64,000 bases of DNA from Triticum aestivum (Eukaryota; Streptophyta; Magnoliopsida; Poales; Poaceae), in NCBI RefSeq assembly GCF_018294505.1, contig NC_057809.1, positions 508,549,914 through 508,613,913 of the forward strand, given 5' to 3'. How positions within the stretch are numbered: position 1 is the first letter of the stretch; each line of letters opens with the position of its first letter. The translations under genes and the position numbers were made by a program. A model generated the notes under the pieces. It was not told the origin of the DNA, did not search any database, and saw only the letters and a program-made list of their open reading frames with translations. Of this stretch, positions 36,127 through 46,879 are shown piece after piece.

Positions 36127-39100
36127 CTGACTGCCTGTAGGATTGCCAAGCCAAGCCGGTCGAAGTCGTGTCTAGAAATGCTTTAGTTATGTAAGGGAAT
36201 TGATCGTGGAAGGGAACGTAAGGCTCTTTTTACTCCTTATATCTTATGCCCTTCTGATCTGAGTCATCCTCTTCTCTTCTACGGGGATTAAGAACTAGGC
36301 CTTCTCATCTATCTATCAGGATGACGTGTTACTAATCCATAGACTTATAGAATTGATAGTTTCAAGCCTCAGTTCCGTTCCTACTACCTCCGTATGTTGT
36401 CAGTTGATCTCGGAACCTTGATATTGTTGTTGAGTGGCTATGCCACCATTTTTGCAGGTTGTCTCAAATCTTTTTGAGCATTTACAGCCGTTATGCTGTC
36501 CGAGTCATTCCAGGTTTCTAAATAGTCTGATGCATTTGCAAACCCCTTCCTCCTGTTCCTGATGTCCATTTGGGCCAGATTAATCACACTAACCGGTCAG
36601 TTGAGGTACTCTATTGCCTCGACATATATGCTGGAGCTATTACTATGACCCTAGGTGTTTTAGGGAGTCACCTAGTGATCTAGCCATGTTTTGTATCCCC
36701 AGTGTGTGATTCTGGCCATTATTCTCAAAAGCATCCCGTGATGCCATTTAGTTAGTAGGTATTCTACTACTGGGTTTTGAACCCGAGATTCACCCTACTT
36801 ACCTCATGTTGATAGTGTTGCTAGTTCCTTTAGGATATTAGTAACCTTTGCATTAGTCCTCGAGGTCCGTGGTATATCCTTCTTCCAAATACTATGAACC
36901 GCCTATGGCAGAAGTTCTTTGAACCATAAGATCACAACCAGAGTGCTCTTGATGAGTTCTCCATTCTTCATTGTGAATCTGCCAGTCCTACCATTCTGCA
37001 TGGGTTGTCCGGAAGAAATGTTGAGCTATGCTCGACATACTAATCTATGCATCCACAACTCAGAAAATTATATGTTCCTCGAGTTGTTCCTCTTCAGTTG
37101 TATTCCGACCATCTTCTATCAGTTGATAGCCAAGAGTATGTGTGCATTTGTGTTCATCGATGCCTATAATTCTTGTGGTCCGTCAAGCCATTCTATTCCA
37201 GAATGACTAGGAGAAACAAACTCCAGTACCTCGTCCACTTCTAGGATTGGGTCAAAGTAGTTGTATTCCACAGATCAAATGCCAATTTAGTTTTTGTTCT
37301 ATTCTACCTTGGGGTATTACCATCTTTATATCAGTAATGTCATGGGAATTGCACCACCTTTTATAAATTCTTGACGCAGTAATATTTCTTGCCATCATTA
37401 TTCGTTCCTCAGCTCCGTGTTATTATAACCGGAATGCCGACAAGTGAACCGTGATGTGTGAAAGCAATATTCCTAGCAACTCCGTTGCTTGGTAGTTAAT
37501 GGACAATACTCTCATTCTTAGCGTGCTGGTAATTAAATCATCATTCTAAGATTGACGTGCTACCTAGTCCATATTTCTGGGTGCACTCATCGACCAATGA
37601 GTTAGGACTGTGATAATCCCTCGCTCCTTGATCATATCGTCTTGCCCTGAAAAGCAAGATTGTTCTCGAGCTTAATAACATATCGGTGGTTCGTGATTTT
37701 CCGAATATCTTCTCGGAGGTATCACCAGGCTGTCACCTGATCGCTATGTTGAGCTCGTGATCAAGTTGGTTTCTTGTAGCCACCCTCTTCTCCAGGAATC
37801 TATGTTGGATACCCTGAGCTAGTTGGTTAAGCTAGACAACAACTTGGAGAGTTGGAAGATGAAAACTTGTCCGACTTAGTTCATCACTAAGGGATATCCT
37901 TGTGTGTGTGTGTGTGTGTGTGTTGAAGAAAGATGATATCTTCATTGACTGATCCCCGTGATCAGCTATTGAATCTATTATCTTGTCCAAACCTTGATTT
38001 GAGTGTGGGCTATCATCAAATCAAATCAGAACCAACGATGTTCGTAATGTTTTCTTACTTGCGGTTGTCCCTCGAGCATACACCATTATATCTTTGGTCT
38101 GACCAATACTATCACATTGTTCACATAGTGGTGGAAGTCCAGTGATATGGAGATTCCGATGAGTTGATGTTAAGCCCATCAGCAGCATTTTGTCTCCCCC
38201 GTGATTCACGTTGAACATTACACTAGTGTTGGAAACTTTATAAGCATTGCCCTCATGTCCCGATCATGAAGCATATGTCCGGTTGAAAGATGTGACTTCC
38301 TCTAATTCATGTGCATCTGATGTAAGTTGCCGCCGTGAATTCGAGAAAGTTTGTTTTTGCTTCCTCTGGAATCATCCCAAGTCAGTCATGCATGTGCGAA
38401 GTATTCTATGGTCTGATAGACTGATCATCTACATTCTATACGTATCCCTAGCACACCAAGCCACTGATTGATTTGTTCAAGGAGAAGAAGTTTCTTCTTA
38501 AGAGTTAGACCTACGCAAGGACTTCGATATCCTCGTTGATGGTTCCCCCTGAACTCGGTAGTGTTTCATTTTAAGACTACCAGGTGACCATGCTTGTCTA
38601 GGACAACGTGTTCACATGCTTGTAGCAGAACCGGCTCATGTTTTGGAGCTTACTACCGTAGTTCATTCCCCCGAGAATCTCGCAACGTCGTCTCGTCGAT
38701 TTGTGTTGCAAACCTTCATTTTCCTTTCTAGACTCGATGAGTCTGGAATATCCTGACACCAACCAGATCTGAATCTCAGGCAGATATGATGGTTGGAGCA
38801 TTTTCCAAGAACTATAATATTGGTCTCTCGATAACCGGTAAAGTGGATGTCGTGGCCAACACATCCAGCCGGAAGACCTATTATTGTAGTATCTCGATTG
38901 AAGAAAGTTGGCCACCTTCCCATGAGGATTTCGTAGGATTTACCTCCGTAGTTAATCCTTACGGATTCTTGTGCTCCCGAAGTCCGACCTTTCACTTGAT
39001 GTCCTAGATACCAAACCATATCAATAAATGAGTTATCCTAGCACATCAAGGAGAACATTAGAAGCGGAGTGCTAAATGTCTCTCGGTCGATTATCCAGAT

Positions 39101-40100
39101 TTTGTTTCCTTGGCCTCGCTAAGGTGAAATCTGAGAAAGTGTTATCTTCCTTTGCATCGGCATCATCCATCACCATTCATCATGGTGGTATGTTGTGTTG
39201 CCAGGATCCTTGACACGGATATTGGTAAAACCTTGACGAATATGGAGATACTCAAGTTCTTGAGAGCACGCGCAAGCACCAGGTTTTACCGTTGGCGTTA
39301 ACTGGGATTTGCCTCCAGTTTCCTCGGTTAGGTTATAACCTTTTCAAACAGTGGACTCACTCTCGACTGTTGAGCTCTTCCCCAGTTACCAGAATCATTC
39401 CCAACATTTGCATTTTGTTCCCAGCTTGCACCTCAGTAGTTGTTGTTCAGGATCATCTTCAAAAGTGGACTTACCATGGGTCCCATCCATTTCCGATGAT
39501 AAGCAAAAATCATCCATTGCGTTGTCTTCAACAAGATAGTCCACATCATCCATCCTAGTCGGAGTATGCCATTCTTTCAAACCCCTTCCAACGATCGATT
39601 GTGATTACCTCAGGCTGGTATAAAGAGTTTCAATGATCTTTGTATCAAAAGTAATTCTTTTTGCCACTTAAGGGAATATTTCTGCGAGTCACCTTCCTTA
39701 AGATGTCTCGCTATGGTATCATGGCAACCCAACCCCTCGCTACGTTGACACCGTTCACCACCCTCCTAGGTGTGGGAATTCCGCTACTTACTTAAACCTT
39801 GTCATATGCTCATTTCCATCATTCTTGATGTGTGTATTGTGTCTCATCTCGACAGATGTCGCTATGTCTCGTTCTGTGAGTTGATCGTCGGTTGCTCGAT
39901 CTTCAAGAAGATCGATTCTTCGAGAGTTTCTTTTCTTCTCGTCATCGCGTGGATGAAGATCTCAAAGGCAAGGATGTCAGAGTCAACGTATGCAACGAAT
40001 CAACAACCCTAAGAGGTGCAACCTGGATCGTGAAGATTATGTTAGTTTGTGTTCCCCTTTCATCTTACCCTACACCTGAATCTCGGGGCGAGATTCTTGT

Positions 40101-40115
40101 TTAGTGGGGGTGAGC
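40101..40115 (+). other. Polypurine tract of element E
   Basis: TTAGTGGGGGTGAGC lies immediately before the LTR2 start TGTCAC. Confidence 0.65.
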
Positions 40116-43100
40116 TGTCACAGCCCCAGTTCAGGCCTTGCCTGCCTTTGCATTAGCCTCCATGCATCATGTCTAAATTCTATTAATTTTGAAATGGGGA
40201 CTGATAAACCCTAGCAGCAAGTGAAATACAACTAGGGTCAAATTAAATCTTTTCCATCTACCCAAAATGGCTTTTAGAAAAGTTCATCAATTTTGGAATG
40301 GGTGAAAACTTCTTCCAAAAATGATGCACACATTTCTAGGACATTTCTGGATTTTGGAGTTAATTCATACGTATTTGCATTTGGACAATTAAATGCTATA
40401 TAATATATTAAATGTCCAAATAATTCTGAACTTAAGTGAGGGCTGTTGGAAATATTCCATACAGAGCCCACAATTATTTTCAGGGTTTTAGAAAATGCCT
40501 TAGCATTTTAATTAAGTCAAAACAATTACAGAAAAATAGAAAACAGAAACTAAATAAAAGAGAGAGAGAGAGAAGGAACAAACCTGGGCCTCCCCTGTGC
40601 TAGGCCCAGCCACCTGGCAGCCCAGCCACCTGGCCGGCCCACCGAGGGCAGGGGCGTCTTCTTCCTCCTGCCAGAAGGCAGAGGAGAAGACAGCCACGGC
40701 GCCGCGGCGTGCCACGCCGGCAGCTGCCTGCCTGGCTGCCCCCTCGTCGCCCTGGACTCCCTCTGCGATGCCACGCTACCCCCTGGACCCCCTTGACGCT
40801 CTCGCTCTCTCCCTGCCTCGCTCTCTCGCTCTCTCTCCCAAAGCCGAGCGGAGCCATCGCCGCCGCTCGTCGTTGCCGTGTCCACCGCCTCCCCCTCGCT
40901 TCCCCGACCAGTCCAGGCGCTCCGCCACATCATCCCCGACCTCTCCGCCAAGTCAAGCAAGCCGGGACGCACCGCAGCACCGCCATCGCCGTCTTCTTCA
41001 ACCTCGGTCCGCCGAGATCGCCGGCGACCGTGCGCCCGCTCCGTTGCTTCCCCGAGCTCCCCAAGACCACCGCTGCACTCCCCGTGAGCTTCTCCTTCGA
41101 TCCCCACTTCCCCCCTGCTCGTTTGCGCCGTGTAGTCGCCGCCCTCTTCGAGCCCGAGAGCATCTCGCCGCCGGCCATGGCGTAGCCGTGGCCACACCCG
41201 CGCAAGCTCGCAACCGAGCACTTCACCGCACTCACTGTGTCCCCAGGAGCCTGCAGCACCCCTCTGCACCTCCTGTTGTGCCTCCTAGCGACGACCCTGA
41301 GCTCGCCCGAGCTCCGGCAGCCGCCAACATCGTCGTCGGCGTCTTTTCCGGCCACCCCAGGCCCGGCTACTGCCACCAGGCGACGCGCTGCAACGCCAGC
41401 TACCCGTAGAGACCAACCGCGGCTCAAACCGCGGCCTGTACATGAAACCCGAGCAACTCCAGCGAGTTGCCGCCACGGTTTTGGTCGCCGCCGGCTGAAC
41501 TCCGGTGACTCCGACGTGGCACACTTAGTTAACACTAATGACGTCATTAGCTAATCACTGTGCCATTGAAGGATGGGCCCCACGCACTAATTAACCCGAG
41601 GATTTATTCCCTGTTTAACTTAGACTAAACCACCGGGCCCACACGTCAGGTTGACTTTGCTGACGTGGCCTTTGACCGGTCCCACCTGTCATTGACTCGA
41701 GCCAGCACTGTGTCACTGACCAGTAGGCCCCACTGGTCAGGTTTGACCTGGCCAGCCACAGTTGACCTGATGACGTCACTCTTACGTCATGCTGACGCAG
41801 TAAAACCTTTTCTGCATTTTTAAATAAATCTACATGATTTATTTATTTTCAGAAAATATCCAAAACTTTGAAAAATCATAGAAAATAATCTATAACTCAG
41901 ATTGAAAAGATTTATATATGAAAAATTATCAGAAAAATCCAAAGAATCTGAATCTGGCATTTCATGCATGTTGGAACAACTTAAAGTTGCTGTTTAGGAC
42001 AATCCAATTAAATGGCATTTAAGAAATCACATATGGAGTTTGAATTTGAACTTAGGGTTCAAACCAACCCCATTTAACCTGTTGCTAGTTGCATTAGCTG
42101 AAAACACAGCATATTGACATGTCATGATCATGCATCATATTGTGCATTGCATTGATTGTGTTCTTTCTGTGTTTGCCGGTGGTTGTCCCCTCTCGATAGA
42201 CGTTGTACCGACGCTGTGATCGTTGACACTGATGAAGACCCAATGATATCTTCAGAAGTGCCAGGCAAGCAAAACCCCCTTGTTCATTCCGATACAATCC
42301 CACTCTCTCGCTCCTGCTCTCTTTTACTGCATTAGGACAACACGATTCCTCTGTTACTTGTTGCGGTAGTTGAACCCCTTATCCTCTGCATGACCTGTCA
42401 TTGCCACAGTAAATAGATGAAACCCACTAGCATGAGTAGGAGTTGTTTGAGCCCTGATGTGCCTACTCATTCATGTTTGTTTGTCATGCCCGCTACTGCT
42501 TAGAGTTGAGTCAGGTCTGATTCATCGGGAATGAATCGGAGGTGTGTGAACATGTCCTACTGTTGAGAGCTAAATGTGTGAACACGATTTGGTAAAGGTA
42601 GCGGTGAGAGGCCATGTAGGAGTACATGGTGGGTTGTCTCATTGGAGCCGTCCTTAGGAACTGAGTTCTGTGTTTGTGATCCATGAAACAGTTACTACCA
42701 CACATTGGGCCCGAAACCAATGGACCCTCTCGGCTTCTTAATCACCCTAGTACTCTGTCCAGGAGTTGCAACTAGTTTCTGGTGTTTGTAGGTTATGTGT
42801 TGGCGGCCGTGCGTAGCGCTGACCCTAGGGGTGGGCTATGTTGCGGTAGATACACCGTGGCACGGTGTACCGGGCGCCCGTTTGGTGTCTCGGGAACCCT
42901 GTTCACATCGTTCGGGGCCGTATGTGGAAACCTCGGCCGGACTCCCTGCGGATGGAACCTGGATAGGCGATAAACCTGGACTAGAGACTTAGGTGTTTAG
43001 GTAGGCCGTGGCCGACACCCTCGTTGGGCTTCCGCTTGAAGGTTGCCGAGTACATGTCGTGTAAACGACGGTAAGTGGTGGGAGCGTGTGTGAAGAAGTA

Positions 43101-44329
43101 CACCCCTGCAGGGTTATCATTATCTATTCGAATAGCCGGATTCCTCGGATATGGAAACTTGGACCCCTTGCATAGTTCATAGACAAGTGAAAGTGGATAC
43201 TCTAAAACTCGCAAGATAAGTGTGAGTGCTATGGATGGCCTTCTCGTAGGGAGACGGGAGCGGATCCATAGTGGTGTATTGAATGGTGAATATGTGGACT
43301 CGTGTGCGCCACCTCAAAAGAGTTGCTTGCAGTCGTAGTTCAGGTTAGCCACTGAGTCAAAGCTGGCTTGCTGCAGTTAAACTCCACCACCCCCCCTTGT
43401 TGATACCGATGCATATGTAGCTAGTTCTGATGTAAGTCTTGCTGGGTACATTTGTACTCACGTTTGCCTATTTTATGTTTTGCAGAGAGACGTCAGTCTC
43501 GCTAGTAGTTCTGCGTGGACTTCGACGGTTAGCTTGATACCTCAGCTACGATCTTGTGCCCTTGGCAGGATCTGGTAGATAGTCAGGCTTCTCAGCCTTC
43601 TTCATTTGTAGTTGTCTGTACTCAGACAAGTTAAGCTTCCGCATGTGCTTGTTGCTTGTATGCTCTGTATGTTGGGTCATAAGACCCATGTTTGTAATAT
43701 CTCGCTCCTCAGAGCCTAATGAATAAATACTTTGAGTCGTAGAGTTATGTTGTGATGCCATGTTGTATTTACACATATCGAGCATATTGTGTGTATGATT
43801 GAAATGCTTGGTATGTGTGGGATCCAACAATCTAGTTGTTTATCCTTGGCAGCCTCTCTTATGGGGAAATGTAGTCCAGTGCTTCCTTGAGCCATAGTAG
43901 TCCGCTACAGCCCGGTTCACCGGAGTCCTGCTAGCCCAGCACTACTGCTCAGATCACTTGACTGTCCGGCATGTGTTTCACTTCGTTCCTGTGTTTGTCC
44001 CTTCGGGGAAATGTCACGCGGTGACATCCGGAGTCCTGTTAGCCCAGCGCTATAGCCTGGATTCACACGCTGCTGACCGACATGCTCGATGTGATTCATG
44101 TATGCCTGTCCCCATAGGTTAGTGCCGCTTTGGGTTCACGACTAGCCATGTCGGCCCGGGTTCTCTGTCATATGGATGCTAGCGACATTATCATATACGT
44201 GAGCCAAAAAGCGCAAACGGTCCCTGGCCATGGTAAGGCGACACCCGTGGGAATACCGTGCGTGAGGCCGCAAAGTGATATGAGGTGTTACCGGCTAGAT
44301 CGATGTGACTTGGAATCGGGGTCCTGACA
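40116..44329 (+). repeat. 3' LTR of element E (4,214 bp)
   Basis: It matches LTR1 along its whole length. The GC-rich block differs from LTR1 by small length changes near 40820 that break the long frames, so those frames are not maintained. Donor-like CAG|GCAAG is at 42264/42265, and the cassette at about 43103-43138. Confidence 0.88.
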
Positions 44330-44360
44330 CAACCCCGGTTCGGTGATGGAATAAGTTGCT

Positions 44361-44496
44361 GGTGATCGCCGTAAGGATCACGAGTTACTTTGGTGGTGAT
44401 CGCCGTAAGGATCACGAGTTACTTTGGTGATGATCGCCGTAAGGATCATGAGTTACTTTGGTTGTGATCGCCGTAATGATCACCGTGGTATCGAGG
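44361..44496 (+). repeat. 34-bp tandem repeat, four copies, in LTR F
   Basis: The word TGATCGCCGTAAGGATCA recurs at 44363, 44397, 44431 and 44465 (last copy diverged), an exact 34-bp period. Each unit contains a TGATC...GATCA inverted pair that could form a short stem. It lies right next to the E insertion point. Confidence 0.9.
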
Positions 44497-45361
44497 ATAC
44501 TGAGTTGTTGGATATTCGTGATGTTGTGCGAGAAATCATGGGTAAAGATCAAGCTCCTTGTGGTCATTTAATGATTACTACGGTATTGTTTATACCAAGC
44601 TTGATTTGATCCTGAGATGATCGTGTAATGTCCGAGGTGGGTAAGTGATGCACGTGATGGTTACGAGATAACCCGAGCAGAATAATTAGTGCATATAGTG
44701 TCATCATGTTGCATGCTAGTATCGTCAGATTTATATGTTCATGTTATGCTCATATTGTTCTAGCTGTATCAGGTTCATATTGCCTTTGGATTCTTAGTGG
44801 CTATTATGATTATTTTCATGATGGTATCTGGTATTATTTGGAGTATTACTTTGGATATCATGTGCTCATGTCATGTTGTTATAATGATCTCATGTTAATT
44901 CCTGCTTAACCTATAATTGCCATGCTGTTGTTTGTCTTGAATGCTTCTGGTTATTGTGAGCTTGCAAGTACATTCAATGTACTGACCTGGCGTGTCATGC
45001 TAGCTTGCAGGTCGTGTCTGGATTGCTTGTTTGGTGTTGTTCCTATGTCCGCGAGCTAGGATAAACATTCCAGACAGAGTCCCTGCGGATTGGAGTCCAT
45101 CATCGCCGTTCGTTGTTCCGCTGCCAGTAGTTGTTCCGCTGCTTCAAGTATTATGCTGCTTGTATAGAGCAACCGTGGTTGGCGTAGTGTCGCCGTGCCG
45201 ATGTTATTCATTGTAATATCGGAACCCTTGTAATCATATTCGTGTTCTAATAGAGAGCTGGTTTGTTCTATGCTAAGCAGTGCCATGTTCCAGAAGACTT
45301 CACCTCGATCTCTCGGCTGGAATACGGGGCGTTCCGGTTTTCTCTGAGCCGGGGTGCCACA

Positions 45362-45965
45362 TAACTCTATGATAGATTGAACGGAAAGAATAGCTTCGTG
45401 TTATTTTACTACTGACTCTTGAATAGATCGATCAGAAAGGATAACTTTGAGGTGGTTTCGTACCCTACCATAATCTCTTCGTTTGTTCTCCGCTATTAGT
45501 GACTTTGGAGTGACTCTTTGTTTCATATTGAGGGATAGTTATATGATCCAATTATGTTATTATTGTTGAGAGAACTTGCACTAGTGAAAGTATGAACCCT
45601 AGGCCTTGTTTCAACACATTGCAACACCGTTTGTGCTCACTTTTATCATTAGTTACCTTGTTGTTTTTATATTTTCATATTACAAAAACCCATATCTATC
45701 ATCCATATTGCACTTGTATCACCATCTCTTCGCCGAGCTAGTGCACCTATACAATTTACCATTGTATTGGGTGTGTTGGGGACACAAGAGACTCTTTGTT
45801 ATTTGGTTGCAGGGTTGCTTGAGAGAGACCATCTTCATCCTACGCCTCCCACGGATTGATAAACCTTAGGTCATTCACTTGAGGGAAATTTGCTACTGTC
45901 CTACAAACCTCTGTACTTGGAGGCCTAACAACGTCTACAAGAAGAAGGTTGTGTAGTAGACATCA
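45362..45965 (+). repeat. 3' LTR of Sabrina-like copy 2, second part
   Basis: After the duplicated TAACT the LTR continues with CTATGATAGATTG, as at 22613 in the 5' LTR, and ends GTAGTAGACATCA at 45965. Confidence 0.9.
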
Positions 45966-46879
45966 TAGATCGGTAAGAGACATCATAGATCACACCAAAT
46001 CCAATAGAGTGCGATTACGACGTCCAGACACACCATTTCGCTTAGGTGTTCCAGGCGGCGTGAGTTGTGAAACAATTCCACATTTCCTTAAGTGCGTGCC
46101 AAACTAGTGACTCAAGTATTCTCCTGCACGATCTGATCGTAAGAACTTTATTTTCCTGTCACGTTGATTCTCTACCTCACTCTGAGGGTGAGAACATAAC
46201 GATAGACACCGCGAGCCTCAACGCTCATTGGACCGCACACATCAGTATGTATGATTTCCAATAAGTTGGTTGCTCGCTCCATTGTTCTGGAGAACGGAGT
46301 CTTGGTCATTTTTTCCATGAGGCATGGTTCGCATGTGTCAAATAATTCATAATCAAGAGACTCCAAAAGTTCATCTGCATGGAGTTTCTTCATGCGTTTG
46401 ACACCAATGTGACCAAGGTGGCAGTGCCACAAGTATGTGGGACTATCATTATCAACCTTACATCTTTTGGCATTCACACTATGAATATGTGTAACATCAC
46501 GTTCGAGATTAAACAAAAATAAACCATGGACCAGCGGGGCATGACCATAAAACATATCTCTCATATAAATGGAACAACCATTATTCTCGGATTTAAATGA
46601 GTAGCCATCTCGCATTAAACGAGATCCAGATACAATGTTCATGCTCAAAGCTGGTACTAAATAAAAATTATTGAGGTTTAAAACTAATCCCGTAGGTAGA
46701 TGTAGAGGGAGCGTGCCGACGGCGATCACATCGACCTTGGAACCATTCTCGACGCGCATCGTCACCTCGTCCTTCGCCAGTCTCCGCTTATTCCGCAACT
46801 CCTGTTTTGAGTTACAAATATGAGCAACCGCACCGGTATCAAATACCCAGGAGCTACTATGAGACCTGGTAAGGTACAC
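45966..46879 (-). pseudogene. Copia protease / GAG-pre-integrase / integrase fragment
   Basis: From 46879 the frame encodes the protease motif (WVFDTGAVAHICN), the HX4H...CX2C zinc-binding region before integrase (WHCHLGH, CEPC) and the first catalytic Asp of the core (HTDVCGPM). Compared with the intact copy at 61468-64000, 79 bp between the first and second catalytic Asp are missing, flanked by a shared TCA. The frame shifts and stops at 46172. The remaining part (down to 45966) includes the DRGGE and NGVSER-equivalent area with further changes. The zinc-binding residues are intact but the enzyme core is broken. Confidence 0.85.

Larger units (their letters stand above)
36111..40115 (+). 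other. Degenerate Gypsy-derived interior of element E
   Basis: No open frame exceeds about 118 codons. At 37993-38025 the translation reads LDLSVGYHQIK, the conserved RT block normally of the DLRSGYHQI type in Gypsy elements, followed by stops and shifts. Collinear matches to the D interior occur downstream. A (TG)n microsatellite is at 37901-37923. The stretch is best read as decayed pol; gag is not recognisable. Confidence 0.65.
31901..44329 (+). mobile_element. Element E: complete Gypsy-derived retrotransposon with 4.2 kb LTRs, no intact coding capacity
   Basis: LTR1 is 31901-36110, the interior 36111-40115 and LTR2 40116-44329. The flanking target duplication is exact: CAACC at 31896-31900 and 44330-44334. 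LTRs start TGTCAC and end CCTGACA. The PBS is TGGTATCAGAGC (36115-36126) and a purine tract precedes LTR2. The two LTRs differ by only a few percent (by-eye samples about 2-3%), so this is one of the youngest insertions in the nest. LTR and interior are of similar length and gag-pol is decayed, so it resembles a LARD-type non-autonomous element. Confidence 0.88.
28108..45361 (+). mobile_element. Element F: ~4.8 kb solo LTR of a large Gypsy family, split by element E
   Basis: F runs from TGTAACAGCC (28108) to GGGTGCCACA (45361). It is flanked by GAACT (28103-28107) and TAACT (45362-45366), a 5-bp target duplication with one later change; the uninterrupted Sabrina LTR at 22606 reads GAACT. Without E and its duplicated CAACC the length is about 4,820 bp. 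F has a single set of LTR landmarks: GTAACTCCGATT block (30597-30611), donor-like CAG|GCAAG (30799/30800), cassette (about 31787-31832) and acceptor-like GCAG (45010). There is no PBS or interior. A solo LTR left by LTR-LTR recombination is the simplest reading. Confidence 0.75.
21839..45965 (+). mobile_element. Athila-lineage Gypsy retrotransposon (Sabrina-like), copy 2, with elements nested in both LTRs
   Basis: The 5' LTR is present from about position 310 onwards (21839-23216), since element D occupies its start. The interior is 23217-27018. The 3' LTR is 27019-28107 plus 45362-45965, split by F and E. The right flank at 45966 is Copia integrase sequence, so this copy inserted in that Copia; TAGAT (45966-45970) is the likely target duplication. 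Like copy 1 it lacks gag-pol and carries only the ORF of unknown function. Confidence 0.85.

Noticed and set aside
37901..37923. (TG)n tract as a regulatory or telomere-like signal
   Set aside because: It is an ordinary dinucleotide microsatellite inside a decayed interior; there is no TTTAGGG-type repeat.
40597..41409. 270-codon plus-strand ORF in the E 3' LTR (and the 239-codon minus-strand ORF over it)
   Set aside because: Both lie in a GC-rich block and overlap each other. The other LTR copy (32378-32968) breaks the frame by small indels. Composition is Ser/Pro/Arg only, with no domain, so GC bias is the better explanation.
31901..44329. The 31901/40116 duplication as a segmental tandem duplication of genomic DNA
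   Set aside because: TG...CA ends, PBS, purine tract and an exact 5-bp TSD show that the two copies are LTRs of one element.
44361..44496. 34-bp repeats as a CRISPR array
   Set aside because: The repeats are directly tandem without unique spacers, in a plant LTR; there are no cas genes.
28108..45361. F as a complete retrotransposon with two LTRs
   Set aside because: After removing E there is only one set of LTR landmarks and no PBS, interior or internal repeat, so a solo LTR fits better.
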